Positions 42,745 through 51,219 of a stretch of 64,000 bases of DNA are shown here, piece after piece; the stretch's first letter is position 1, and the number at the start of each line of letters is the position of its first letter. This DNA is from Lichenicola sp964247755 (GTDB taxonomy: Bacteria > Pseudomonadota > Alphaproteobacteria > Acetobacterales > Acetobacteraceae): the NCBI GenBank assembly GCA_964247755.1, contig CAXTVX010000003.1:97157-161156 (forward strand). The letters run 5' to 3'. The position numbers and the translations under genes were made by a program. Below the pieces are notes generated by a model, which had not been told where the DNA came from, ran no database searches, and was given only the letters and a program-made list of their open reading frames with translations.

Positions 42745-43542
42745 TCAGCCGGGCGAGGCCGACGAGCCGGCGAGCAGGCCGCCGTCGATCGTGAGTTCGG
42801 CACCGGTGATGTAGCCCGTCTCATCGGACCCGAGCAGGACCGCCACTGCCGCGACCTCTTCCGGCAGGCCGAACCGGCGCAGCGGCGTGTCGGCGACCAG
42901 CGCTGCCATGCGCTCCGCACGGTCGGTGCCATGCCCCAGCATCGGCTCCCAGATCGGGGTCAGGATGGCGCCGGGATGAATCGAGTTGCAGCGGATGGCG
43001 AGACGCTGCTGCGCGCACCAGAGCGCCACCGTCTTGGTGTGGTTGCGTATCGCGGCTTTGGACGAGGCATAGGCGGCAGCGGCCGGGACGCCGACCAGGC
43101 CGGAGCGGGATGACATGTTGATGATTGAGCCACGGCCGTCCGGCCGCATCGCCCTGATCGCCTGCCTGCAGCCGAGGAAGACCCCGTCGAGGTTGGTGCG
43201 ATGCACCGCCTGCCAGTCCTGCAGCGACGCGTGCTCCGGGTCGTGGACGGCGCCGGTCTCGAGGCCGGTGATCCCAGCGTTGTTGACCAGGATGTCGAGC
43301 CGGCCGGTGTGCGCGAGCAGGTCACCCACCACCGCCTCCCAGCCGCCCTCGTCGCGCACGTCAAGTGGGGCGGATGATGCCATGGCGCCGAGGGAAGCTG
43401 CGGCCGCACCCGCTGCCCCGCCGTCGAGATCAGTCAGACGCACCGTGGCACCCTCGGCCACGAACGCCCGCGCGATGGCCAGACCGATGCCGCGGGCGGC
43501 CCCGGTGACGAGGGCGACCTTGCCGTGCAGCCTGTCAGCCAT
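42745..43542 (-). CDS. Short-chain dehydrogenase/reductase
   Basis: 265 residues, classical SDR. The cofactor motif is VTGAARGIG, then LVNNAG, and the catalytic Ser-Tyr-Lys set lies in NMSSRSGLVGVPAAAAYASSKAA. TDLDGG after the first beta-strand (Asp) suggests NAD(H) preference. The C-terminal GYITGAELTIDGG is typical of active enzymes. It follows two aminotransferases on the same strand (27 bp gap), so it may act on a keto/hydroxy acid linked to them. Substrate unknown. Confidence 0.9.
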   Translation of the reverse strand: MADRLHGKVALVTGAARGIGLAIARAFVAEGATVRLTDLDGGAAGAAAASLGAMASSAPLDVRDEGGWEAVVGDLLAHTGRLDILVNNAGITGLETGAVHDPEHASLQDWQAVHRTNLDGVFLGCRQAIRAMRPDGRGSIINMSSRSGLVGVPAAAAYASSKAAIRNHTKTVALWCAQQRLAIRCNSIHPGAILTPIWEPMLGHGTDRAERMAALVADTPLRRFGLPEEVAAVAVLLGSDETGYITGAELTIDGGLLAGSSASPG

Positions 43543-43569
43543 CGGCCCCGATCCGCACGCCCGGTCCGC

Positions 43570-44775
43570 TCACCCCGACAGGCCGGCGCAGAACCAGGCG
43601 ATCCTGTCGCAGGCCCGGGTCAGCGACTCGTCGCTCGACGCGACGCTGAGCCGGACGAACGGGCTCATCCCGAACGCGCTGCCGGCCACGGTGGCGACAT
43701 GCTGCTCCTCCAGCAGGGCGAGCGCGAAATCGTCGTCGCTGTCGATCCTGCGCCCGCCGGCACTGATCCGTCCGAGGCATCCGGCCACGCCCGGGTAGGC
43801 GTAGAACGCGCCGTCCGGCACCGCACAGCTCAGCCGGGGGATCGCCCGCAGCGCCGACACCACCAAGTCGCGGCGGTGGCGATAGGTGTCGCGCATGACC
43901 GATACGCCGTCCTGCGGTCCGGATAGCGCCGCGACCGCAGCCGCCTGCGAGATCGACGACGCGCCGGATGTCGAATTACTCTGGATCGTCGACATCGCCT
44001 CGATCAGCGCCACTGGGCCGCCGGCATAGCCGATCCGCCAGCCGGTCATCGCGTAGCTCTTGGACACGCCGGACAGCGTGAGCACCCGGTCGCGCAGGCC
44101 CGGCGCAGCCCGGGCCAGCGACACGTGCGGCGCGCCGTCGAACACGAGATGCTCATAGATCTCGTCGCACAGGATCCACACGTTCGGATGGCGCTCCAGC
44201 ACCTCGGCCAGGGCCAGCAGGTCGGGGAGCGGACAGGTCGCGCCGGTCGGGTTGTTGGGAAAGTTCAGGATCACCCAGCGCGTGCGCGGCCCGATCGCCG
44301 CCTCCAGCGCCTCCGGCCGCAGCCGGAACCGGTCGGCTTCCCGACACGGCGCGAACACCGGGATGCCGCCCAGCAGCCGGGCGATCAGCGGGTAGCTCGC
44401 CCAGTACGGCGACGGGATCACCACCTCGTCGCCCGGGTCGAGCGTCGCCATCAGAGCGTTGAACAGGATCTGCTTGCCGCCGTTGGCGACGATCACCTCG
44501 TCCGCGGCGAACTCGAGCCCGTTCTCTCGCACGAACTTGGCCCGCACTGCCTGCTTCAGCGCCGCCGTGCCGTCCGTCGGCGGATACTTCGTGTCCCCGT
44601 CGAGCGCCGCGCGGTGCGCGCCCTCAACCGCATGCGCCGGCGTCGGAAAGTCCGGCTCGCCCAGCGCCAGCGAGATCACGTCATGCCCTGCCGCACGCAG
44701 CGCGCGGGCGCGCACCGCCATCGCCACCGTGGCCGGTGCGGACAGCCCCGACAGCCTCTCGGCGAGCACCGGCAT
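43570..44775 (-). CDS. Aspartate-type class I aminotransferase, copy 1
   Basis: 401 residues, PLP fold-type I. DVISLALGEPDFPTPAHAV is the N-terminal gate, GGKQILFNALMATLDPGDEVVIPSPYWASYP the cofactor region, FPNNPTGA the substrate Asn, and the PLP lysine is Lys239 in LSGVSKSYAMTGWRIGY. It is about half identical by eye to the adjacent copy with the same register throughout, a tandem duplication. Divergent positions include PYW versus PCW after IPSP and IYEHLVFDG versus IYDKLVYDG, so specificity may differ. 14 bp from the upstream copy. Confidence 0.93.
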   Translation of the reverse strand: MPVLAERLSGLSAPATVAMAVRARALRAAGHDVISLALGEPDFPTPAHAVEGAHRAALDGDTKYPPTDGTAALKQAVRAKFVRENGLEFAADEVIVANGGKQILFNALMATLDPGDEVVIPSPYWASYPLIARLLGGIPVFAPCREADRFRLRPEALEAAIGPRTRWVILNFPNNPTGATCPLPDLLALAEVLERHPNVWILCDEIYEHLVFDGAPHVSLARAAPGLRDRVLTLSGVSKSYAMTGWRIGYAGGPVALIEAMSTIQSNSTSGASSISQAAAVAALSGPQDGVSVMRDTYRHRRDLVVSALRAIPRLSCAVPDGAFYAYPGVAGCLGRISAGGRRIDSDDDFALALLEEQHVATVAGSAFGMSPFVRLSVASSDESLTRACDRIAWFCAGLSG

Positions 44776-44789
44776 GGCGCGTCCGCGCC

Positions 44790-45992
44790 TCAGGCCAGCC
44801 CGGCGCAGAAGCGCTGGATGCGCAGGCAGGCCTCGCGCAGGGAGTCGGTATCGGTCGCGTAGGACACGCGGAAATGGCCGGGGAACATGAACGCCGCGCC
44901 GTGCACGGTGGCCACCCCCTGCTCCTCCAGCAGCGCGGTCACGAACGCCTCGTCGTCAGTGATCGCGGTGCCGCCGGCGCTCCTGCGGCCGATGCAGCCT
45001 TGGCAGGACGGATACACGTAGAACGCGCCCTCCGGCTTGTGGCACACGAGGCCGGGCGCCGCGTTCAGCATCTCCACCACCAGGTCGCGCCTTCCCTGAT
45101 AGGTGGCGACCATGTCGGCGATGAACTCCTGCGGCCCCGACAGCGCTTCCAGCGCCGCCGCCTGGCTGATCGAGGACGGGTTGGAGGTGGACTGGCTTTG
45201 CAGCTTGTCCATCGCCTTGATCAACGGCAACGGCGCGCCCGCGAAGCCGATGCGCCAGCCGGTCATCGCGTAAGCCTTGGAGCAGCCATTCATGGTGACG
45301 GTGCGGCCGCGCAGAGCGGGCTCGACCTGCACGACCGTGGCAGGGCGGAAGCCGTCATAGACCAGCTTGTCGTAGATGTCGTCGGTGAAGATCCAGATCT
45401 TGGGATGGCGCAGCAGCACGTCGCAGATCGCGCGCAGCTCGGTCGCCGAGTAGGCGGCCCCGGTCGGGTTGTTCGGCGAGTTCAGGAGGAACCACTTGGT
45501 GCGCGGCGTGATCGCCGCCTCCAGGTCCTCCGCGCGCAGCTTGAAGCCGCCGTTCGGGCCGCACGGCACGATCACCGGGGTGCCGTCCGCCAACGACACG
45601 ATGTCGGGATAGGACACCCAGCACGGCGACGGGATGATCACCTCGTCGCCCGCGTCGAGCGTCGCGACCATGGCGTTGTAGATCACCTGCTTGCCGCCGG
45701 TGGAGACGATGATCTCGTCCGGCGTGTAGTCGAGCCCGGAATCGACCCGGAACCGCTCGGCAACCGCCCGCTTCAGCGCCGGGGTGCCGGACACGTCGGT
45801 ATACTTCGTCTCCCCCGCCGCGATGGCGCGGATCGCTGCCTGCTTGACGTTCTCCGGCGTGTCGAAATCGGGCTCGCCGGCCGACAGGCTGATCACGTCG
45901 CGCCCCGCCGCCTTGAGCGCGCGCGCCTTGGTCGAGATCGCGATGGTCTGGCTCGGGCTGATCTTGTTCAGGCGGGCGGCGATGAGGGTCAT
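44790..45992 (-). CDS. Aspartate-type class I aminotransferase, copy 2
   Basis: 400 residues. It opens MTLIAARLNKISPSQTIAISTKARALKAAGRDVISLSAGEPDFDTP, the canonical start of alphaproteobacterial aspartate/prephenate aminotransferases (subgroup 1b). The PLP lysine is Lys239 in MNGCSKAYAMTGWRIGF. All cofactor and substrate positions match the housekeeping enzyme, so this is probably the ancestral copy and the downstream gene the duplicate. AGGA precedes ATG 45992. Confidence 0.95.
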   Translation of the reverse strand: MTLIAARLNKISPSQTIAISTKARALKAAGRDVISLSAGEPDFDTPENVKQAAIRAIAAGETKYTDVSGTPALKRAVAERFRVDSGLDYTPDEIIVSTGGKQVIYNAMVATLDAGDEVIIPSPCWVSYPDIVSLADGTPVIVPCGPNGGFKLRAEDLEAAITPRTKWFLLNSPNNPTGAAYSATELRAICDVLLRHPKIWIFTDDIYDKLVYDGFRPATVVQVEPALRGRTVTMNGCSKAYAMTGWRIGFAGAPLPLIKAMDKLQSQSTSNPSSISQAAALEALSGPQEFIADMVATYQGRRDLVVEMLNAAPGLVCHKPEGAFYVYPSCQGCIGRRSAGGTAITDDEAFVTALLEEQGVATVHGAAFMFPGHFRVSYATDTDSLREACLRIQRFCAGLA

Positions 45993-46089
45993 GGATCCTG
46001 CCAGCGGGGTCGGGAATACCAGGAAGGCTAGTGCGAGTCGCGGCCGGGCGGAACCGCGGCCGCGTCGGGGCTGCGTCCCGCCGCTGCCG

Positions 46090-47559
46090 TCAGTCGAGCG
46101 CGAACAGGTTGCACCCCCAGCCGGGCAGGTCGAGGAACAGCCCGTGCTGCCTGATTTCCTGCCCGTCGCGCTCGTAGCGCTCGTCGCCGACCTGGTCGGA
46201 CAGGTGGACGACGCCGTCGCCGAGGTCCACCGGCAGCCGGCACTGGCCGCGATCGGGGCCGTAGTTCGCCGCGACGAGGACGCGCGGCCTGTCCGCGTCG
46301 TGCCACAGCTCGGCGACGAAGCGGGCGTGGCTCGGGTTGCCGTCCCAGGCGGCCGACGGGAGCAGCGCCTGGTAGAGGCCGGCTCGCAGCGCCGGCTGGT
46401 CCAGGACTGCCAGCAGCGCCCGGTAGAACGCCCGCACCTCGTCGTCGACCGGCTCTTCCGGACCGCGATCGAGATGGATCGGGATGTGCACGCGCAGGCC
46501 CTCGAGCTGGCCCATGTGCAGGAAGCGCAGGCCCGGTGACGCAAAGGCCAGCACCGCGGCGGCGCGGTGTCGCGGCCAGTCGAAGGAGGCGGCCGCCCGG
46601 GGCTCGTCGTGGTTCTCCAGGAACCGCGCCAGGTGCGCTTGCGCCGCCGCCGGTGCCGCAAGCAGCGTGCGCACCTGGCCGGCGTCGCCGTGGCGCAACG
46701 CGTCGTAGAGCGCCTTGTCGTAGGCCCAGTCGAAGCCCTCGTCGATCAGCCGCTGTTCCAGCCCCCAGTACACCTCCGCCATCATCCGGAAGCCTGGGTG
46801 CGCGGCACGCACCGCGGCGATCGCATCCGGCCAGAACGGCGGCACCGCGCGGCCGCCGAGTTCCGCCGACCAGGTGCGCGCGAACACCTCGGGGAGCAGC
46901 AGCATCGCCATGTCGCAGCGCACCCCGTCGCAGCGTCCGGCAATGTCCCGGAGCGTGCCGGCCATCGCCGCCTGCGTGTCCGGGTTGGCGTAGTCGAGCT
47001 GCACCGTGTCGACCCAGCCGGGAAAGTACGGGTCGCGTCCATGCGCGAACACCTGCTCCCCGAGCCGGATCCAGTTCCCCGGCTCCGCCCCCAGCGCCGC
47101 CTCCGAGCCGCGCACGAACAGCTCCGGCCGCGACGCGATCCAGGGATGGTCCGTCGCCATGTGGTTCGGCACGAAGTCGAGCATCAGACGCAGGCCCGCC
47201 GCGGTCGCCCGCTCGCGCAGCCGGGCCAGCGCCGCATCGCCGCCGAAGGCAGGCTCCGCCTCGTAGCCGGCGACCGCGAACGGCGAGCCCGTGATGTCGT
47301 CCTGCGACAGGTCCGGCAGCGCCTCGCGGAAGCCCGCCTGCCAGTGGGGGTTCGACCGCGAGATCGACCGGCCGGCAGCGCCGGTGCGCCACACCCCCAG
47401 GAACCAGATCCAGTCGGCGCCGAGCGCCCGCACCGCCGCCAGCATCGCGTCCGGCACGTCGTCGAAGCCGGCCTGCCGGCCGAGCCCGTCCGACAGGCCG
47501 CGCAGCAGCACCCGGGTATTGACCTGATAGAGCAGCGGGTTGGACGGCAGATCGTGCAT
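46090..47559 (-). CDS. GH13 alpha-amylase-family protein
   Basis: 489 residues, a (beta/alpha)8 glycosidase. The conserved regions are LMLDFVPNHMA (region I), DGVRCDMAML with nucleophile Asp216 (II), AEVYW with acid/base Glu262 (III), and FLENHDEPR with Asp318 (IV), so the catalytic triad is complete. YQVNTRVLLRGL near the N-terminus is seen in a bacterial subgroup of uncharacterised GH13 enzymes. No signal peptide, hence cytosolic. Substrate may be maltodextrin, sucrose or trehalose-like glucosides; not decidable here. Confidence 0.9.
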   Translation of the reverse strand: MHDLPSNPLLYQVNTRVLLRGLSDGLGRQAGFDDVPDAMLAAVRALGADWIWFLGVWRTGAAGRSISRSNPHWQAGFREALPDLSQDDITGSPFAVAGYEAEPAFGGDAALARLRERATAAGLRLMLDFVPNHMATDHPWIASRPELFVRGSEAALGAEPGNWIRLGEQVFAHGRDPYFPGWVDTVQLDYANPDTQAAMAGTLRDIAGRCDGVRCDMAMLLLPEVFARTWSAELGGRAVPPFWPDAIAAVRAAHPGFRMMAEVYWGLEQRLIDEGFDWAYDKALYDALRHGDAGQVRTLLAAPAAAQAHLARFLENHDEPRAAASFDWPRHRAAAVLAFASPGLRFLHMGQLEGLRVHIPIHLDRGPEEPVDDEVRAFYRALLAVLDQPALRAGLYQALLPSAAWDGNPSHARFVAELWHDADRPRVLVAANYGPDRGQCRLPVDLGDGVVHLSDQVGDERYERDGQEIRQHGLFLDLPGWGCNLFALD

Positions 47560-47592
47560 GCGTAACCTCCGGCCGCCGGAGGATAGGCCGGT

Positions 47593-48453
47593 TCAGCCAT
47601 AGCCGGCCATCGCCCGGACGGTCGCCGGATCCAGCCCCTGTGCCCGCAACTCGGCCAGGCTGGCCGCGCCGTCGCGCTTGGCGAGCCGGTTTCCGTCGGG
47701 GCCGCACAGCAGCGGATGATGCGCATAGGCCGGCTCCGGCCAGCCCATCAGCGCCTGCAGCAGCCGGTGCAGGTCGGTGGAGGGCAGCAGGTCGAGCCCG
47801 CGCGTCACCAGCGTGACGCCGGCGAGCGCGTCGTCATGGGTGACGCACAGGTGGTAGCTGGCCGGCACCTCCTTGCGCGCCAGCACCACGTCGCCGAACC
47901 GCTCGGGATGGCAGCGGATCCACCCCTGCCCTTCCTCGTGGCGCTCCAGCGGACCGGCCGCCCGGCAGGCCGCTGCCATGTCGAGGCGCAGCGCGTACGG
48001 CTCCCCGGCGGCGAGGCGCCCGGCCCGGAGACCCGGATCGAGCCCACGGCAGGTGCCGGGATACAGGGCGGCGCCGTCGGGTGCCCGATGCGGTGCCGAG
48101 CCGGCAGCCAGGATGTCGGCACGGGTGCAGAAGCAGGGATAGAGCAGCGCCCGGACGCCGAGCGAGTCGAGCGCCCGTCGATAATCCGGGAGGTGCGACG
48201 ACTGCACCCGGACCGGTCCATCCCAGTCCAGGCCGAGCCAACGAAGGTCGCGCATCGCGGCATCCGTCCATTCCGGCCGGCAGCGGCCCCGGTCGATGTC
48301 CTCCAGCCGCAGCAGGAACCGACCGCCGCCCTGTCGTGCCCGGACCCAGCCGGCCAGTGCCGAGCGGGCGTGGCCCAGATGCAGGAGCCCGGTCGGGCTC
48401 GGCGCGAACCGGGTGCAGACGGCGCCGACAACCGAAATCCCGAATTCGCTCAT
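47593..48453 (-). CDS. gluQ: Glutamyl-Q tRNA(Asp) synthetase
   Basis: 286 residues, a GluRS catalytic core without the anticodon-binding domain. TRFAPSPTGLLHLGHARSAL has the HIGH signature (HLGH). YPCFCTRADI and YPGTCRG form the zinc site typical of GluQRS. NRLAKRDGAAS is the KMSKS equivalent. It adds glutamate to queuosine in tRNA(Asp). The short length separates it from true GltX. The gene starts at ATG 48453 and diverges from the HNH gene. Confidence 0.92.
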   Translation of the reverse strand: MSEFGISVVGAVCTRFAPSPTGLLHLGHARSALAGWVRARQGGGRFLLRLEDIDRGRCRPEWTDAAMRDLRWLGLDWDGPVRVQSSHLPDYRRALDSLGVRALLYPCFCTRADILAAGSAPHRAPDGAALYPGTCRGLDPGLRAGRLAAGEPYALRLDMAAACRAAGPLERHEEGQGWIRCHPERFGDVVLARKEVPASYHLCVTHDDALAGVTLVTRGLDLLPSTDLHRLLQALMGWPEPAYAHHPLLCGPDGNRLAKRDGAASLAELRAQGLDPATVRAMAGYG

Positions 48454-48675
48454 GCGATGGGACCGTGACACGAACGCTGCGAATCCGCATCCGGCTTGCG
48501 GAGCATCGAACCCTCTGCAATAGAAAGAACGGGTTCTCGACGACGCAGTCCGACTGGCGTTCGTTTGATCGAATGCTTTGGCGCCGTGCATCGTCCTGGT
48601 CAAGGATGCGCTCTTGCCTGCTGGCGGCCAGTTCTGCCTGTTGTCGCTCCCAGATCCGGCCGGGTTTTCCGCCGC

Positions 48676-49233
48676 GTGAGCCACATCCCGACCCTGCAGA
48701 CCCTGGTGCTGAACGCCGACATGCAGCCGATGAGCTGGGGCCCGCTGTCGGTGTGGTCGTGGCAGGACGCGCTGGTGGCGGTGCTGCAGGACCGGGTCAC
48801 GCCGGTGATCAACTACGAGGTCGAGGTGCATTCAGCCACCCGTTCCTTCCCGATCCCGTCGGTGGTGGCGCTGAAGCAGTACCACCGGCGCAAGCGGGTG
48901 GCGTTCACCCGCTACCACGTGTTCCTGCGCGACGGCTTCCGCTGCCAGTACTGCAGCCAGGAGCTGTCGGCCAAGGAGCTCACCTTCGACCACGTAGTGC
49001 CACGCTGCCGCGGCGGCACCACCTCGTGGAGCAACGTCGTCACCTGCTGCCAGCGTGACAACCTGCGGAAAGGCAGCCAGTCGCTCAAGCAGAGCGGCAT
49101 GCACCTGCTGCGCCGGCCGAGCGAGCCGAGCCCCCGGCAGGTCGACGAGGCGGCGAAGCGCCACGCGCCTCGCGACAACCTGCACAAGACCTGGCTCGAC
49201 TTCCTTTACTGGGACGCCAGCCTGGAGGCGTGA
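48676..49233 (+). CDS. HNH endonuclease family protein
   Basis: 185 residues from GTG 48676. IPTLQTLVLNADMQPMSWGPLSVWSWQDALVAVLQDRV is the conserved lead of the housekeeping HNH family common in alphaproteobacteria. The HNH site has zinc-type cysteines (CQYCSQEL), FDHVVPRCRGG with the His-Asn-type core, and SNVVTCCQRDN. It is not linked to any restriction, intein or phage gene. Cellular role unknown, possibly DNA repair. Confidence 0.9.
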   Translation: MSHIPTLQTLVLNADMQPMSWGPLSVWSWQDALVAVLQDRVTPVINYEVEVHSATRSFPIPSVVALKQYHRRKRVAFTRYHVFLRDGFRCQYCSQELSAKELTFDHVVPRCRGGTTSWSNVVTCCQRDNLRKGSQSLKQSGMHLLRRPSEPSPRQVDEAAKRHAPRDNLHKTWLDFLYWDASLEA

Positions 49234-49240
49234 GACCCGT

Positions 49241-49999
49241 TCAGCGCGTGCCGGCGCCCTCGAGGTCGGGCAACGCCACGCGGCCGGCGAAGGCCTGCGC
49301 CACCGCCCCCGCCAGCACCTCCTGCACGCCCGACACCACGATCTGCACCCCGATGCACAGCAGGATCAGCGCCACCAGCCGGGTGACGATGCGAGCACCT
49401 GACCGGCCCAGCAGCCGCACCAGCCGCGGCGCCCCGGAATAGGCGATCCACACGATCGCGCACACCGCGGCCGCCGCCAGGCAGGCGCCGATGGTGAAGC
49501 CGAGCTGGCTGAGCAGCCCGGGCGCATCCGGCCGCTCCGCCCCCAGCGCGATCGCCACCGAGATGCTGCCCGGCCCCACGGTGAACGGCATGGTCAGCGG
49601 GAAGAACGCGGTGGAGGACACGTCGGCGGACGCGGTGCGGCCGTCCTGCCGCGCCTGGTCCTCCTTCTTGGCCTCGTTGGCTTCCGGCGCCTGCAACAGG
49701 CTCCAGGCCCGCACCGCCACCACCAGGCCACCGGCGATCCGGAGCGCCCCGATGGTAATGCCGAAGAAGGCGAGCAGCGTGCTGCCGATCCACAGCGATA
49801 CCAGCAGGATCAGCAGGCCGTAGAGCGCCACCTTGCGCGCCAGCATCGCCCTCTCCGCCGGGCTGCGCCCGTCGGTGACCTCGGCGAAGATCAGCGAGGC
49901 GCCCAGCGGGTTGACGATGGAGAACAGCGCCGGGAACGCCAGCAGGAAGGCGCCGGACACGCTCGCGAACCGCGCCGTCTCGGCGCTTGGAAAGACCAT
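49241..49999 (-). CDS. MarC family integral membrane protein
   Basis: 252 residues with six membrane segments, GGAG before ATG 49999. ALFSIVNPLGASLIFAEVT, the FFGITIGALRIAGGLVVA stretch and FPLTMPFTVGPGSISVAIALG are MarC (UPF0056) signatures. An acidic/Gln-rich cytosolic loop (EANEAKKEDQARQDG) separates the two halves. The function of the family is unsettled. Convergent with the HNH gene (7 bp apart). Confidence 0.92.
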   Translation of the reverse strand: MVFPSAETARFASVSGAFLLAFPALFSIVNPLGASLIFAEVTDGRSPAERAMLARKVALYGLLILLVSLWIGSTLLAFFGITIGALRIAGGLVVAVRAWSLLQAPEANEAKKEDQARQDGRTASADVSSTAFFPLTMPFTVGPGSISVAIALGAERPDAPGLLSQLGFTIGACLAAAAVCAIVWIAYSGAPRLVRLLGRSGARIVTRLVALILLCIGVQIVVSGVQEVLAGAVAQAFAGRVALPDLEGAGTR

Positions 50000-50102
50000 G
50001 GGCGCTCCGGCTGGAAGGGCGTCGCGTTCGAGAGCCGACCATAGCCTGGCCGGCCGGCCTGTCGAGACGGTCGCCGCTGGTGGTGCCACCTGCGCCAGGG
50101 AC

Positions 50103-50130
50103 TTGCGCCCTCTCCGGCAGTGTCCTAAAT
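50103..50130 (+). promoter_or_regulatory. Probable promoter of tRNA-Glu
   Basis: A -35-like TTGCGC (50103-50108), a 16-bp spacer and a -10-like CTAAAT (50125-50130) are followed by a GC-rich discriminator (ccgcggc). The mature tRNA begins 17 bases after the -10. A GC-rich discriminator is typical of stringently controlled stable-RNA promoters. Confidence 0.45.
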
Positions 50131-50147
50131 CCTCCGCGGCTGGCCAC

Positions 50148-50223
50148 GTCCTGTTCGTCTAGAGGCCTAGGACACCGCCCTCTCACGGCGGTAACAGGGG
50201 TTCGAATCCCCTACGGGACGCCA
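50148..50223 (+). tRNA. tRNA-Glu (anticodon CTC), CCA encoded
   Basis: A 76-nt cloverleaf: acceptor GTCCTGT/ACGGGAC (one G-T pair), D arm with GTCTAGAGGCCTAGGAC, anticodon stem CCGCC/GGCGG with loop CTCTCAC (anticodon at 50182-50184), T arm GGGGT-TCGAATC-CCCT, discriminator G and genomic CCA. Charges glutamate to GAG codons, and its family also feeds heme synthesis via glutamyl-tRNA reductase. Its 3' end is partly duplicated downstream, marking it as a likely integration site. Confidence 0.97.
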
Positions 50224-50265
50224 TACGGTCAGCTGCCGCCATATTATGTAGGTGCTACGGGACGC
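50211..50265. repeat. Direct repeat of the tRNA-Glu 3' end (att-like scar)
   Basis: CTACGGGACGC occurs at 50211-50221, the 3' end of the tRNA, and again at 50255-50265, 44 bp further. Integrases using tRNA 3' ends leave such duplications. Base composition drops sharply just after the second copy. No integrase gene remains. Confidence 0.55.
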
Positions 50266-50527
50266 TAACGCACACCGGGCATGTTGGCAGTCATTCTTAG
50301 CGGGCCCAAATTCCAGATTAAAGAATATAATACAAATAATTTCGGCTAGGTAATGTTGCCGTATATAATTACTTGGGCTAACTCGTCAGTTTTTACGATG
50401 GTCATTTTTCGACACAACGTTTTTGGTCGGCACACATCAATGCAAGATGTCTCAGATCTGGCGTATATTTACAAAGTGTCATTATTGTGTATCCGTCTCT
50501 GGAACGTGTCGCTTCGAAGGAGATGTA
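50224..50527. other. AT-rich non-coding stretch after tRNA-Glu
   Basis: 304 bp between the tRNA and the ribosome site of the islet gene. Apart from the repeated tRNA end it holds A/T-rich sequence (for example 50310-50360) that could supply promoter elements. A 65-codon open frame at 50353-50550 lacks a ribosome site and is not accepted. Confidence 0.6.
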
Positions 50528-51133
50528 ATGACCAAGGTGGATGCGGTTGAACTTGCAGCTGCGATAATAGCCATTGCATCAACCACCTGGACAATAGTGA
50601 ACGCGATCTACAATCGTACTTTCTCAAGGTTTAATGCGTTCACCGCGAAACGAAGAGATACCGAAATTAGTCGGATGTATGCGTTTTTCAAGAATGTCCA
50701 AGAGGCACGGGGCAGCAATCAACAGCGTCAAATGGGACTGCATTATGCGCAGTTCCTGATTACAAACGGTCGGTCACAATCGCTGCAAGGCACTGTAGTA
50801 TATGCGATATCTCTTACATCCATGTTAATACTAGCTGCCATACCAAACGTAACTTACGTTACAAAATATTACCTTTCGCTTCTACTTATCCTATTTACCT
50901 TGCTTCTACTTGGACTCGTTCTCATTTTGATGGGTCAACGAGGTCTGCGTCGCGGTGCAGACATACTCCATGCAATGGCGGCATCTCCTAAATTCCTAGA
51001 CAAAGCCGCTAAACGCCTTTCGCAGCTAACAGCATCTAAATCGACTAACCTTGAACGACTAGATGAAGTGAGGTTGCAGATAGAAGATGCGCGACAATAT
51101 CACGGCGTGAACTGGCCGCATACAAAGTTGTAA
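50528..51133 (+). CDS. Membrane protein of unknown function on an AT-rich islet
   Basis: 201 residues; ATG 50528 has a strong AAGGAG ribosome site. Its DNA is far AT-richer than all neighbours (21 G+C of 60 bases in 50821-50880), with rare A/T-ending codons, so it was acquired. Topology: an N-terminal hydrophobic helix (AVELAAAIIAIASTTWTIVNAIY), a ~60-residue charged segment, then a hairpin of two strong membrane helices (about 93-140), and a ~60-residue helical cytosolic tail. The layout recalls small two/three-TM effectors of defence loci, but no partner enzyme or named motif is present, so no function is proposed. Confidence 0.75.
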   Translation: MTKVDAVELAAAIIAIASTTWTIVNAIYNRTFSRFNAFTAKRRDTEISRMYAFFKNVQEARGSNQQRQMGLHYAQFLITNGRSQSLQGTVVYAISLTSMLILAAIPNVTYVTKYYLSLLLILFTLLLLGLVLILMGQRGLRRGADILHAMAASPKFLDKAAKRLSQLTASKSTNLERLDEVRLQIEDARQYHGVNWPHTKL

Positions 51134-51219
51134 TCTTTCTATATTAGCCCCACTCAGTAATTTTTCTCTAACGCTGTCTAACATTCAGTGCGTTGTAAGG
51201 AGATAGTGAACGGTTCTTT

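Noticed and set aside
50353..50550. 65-codon ORF in the AT-rich stretch
   Set aside because: No ribosome site, overlaps the well-supported start of the 201-residue protein, and no coding-like features.
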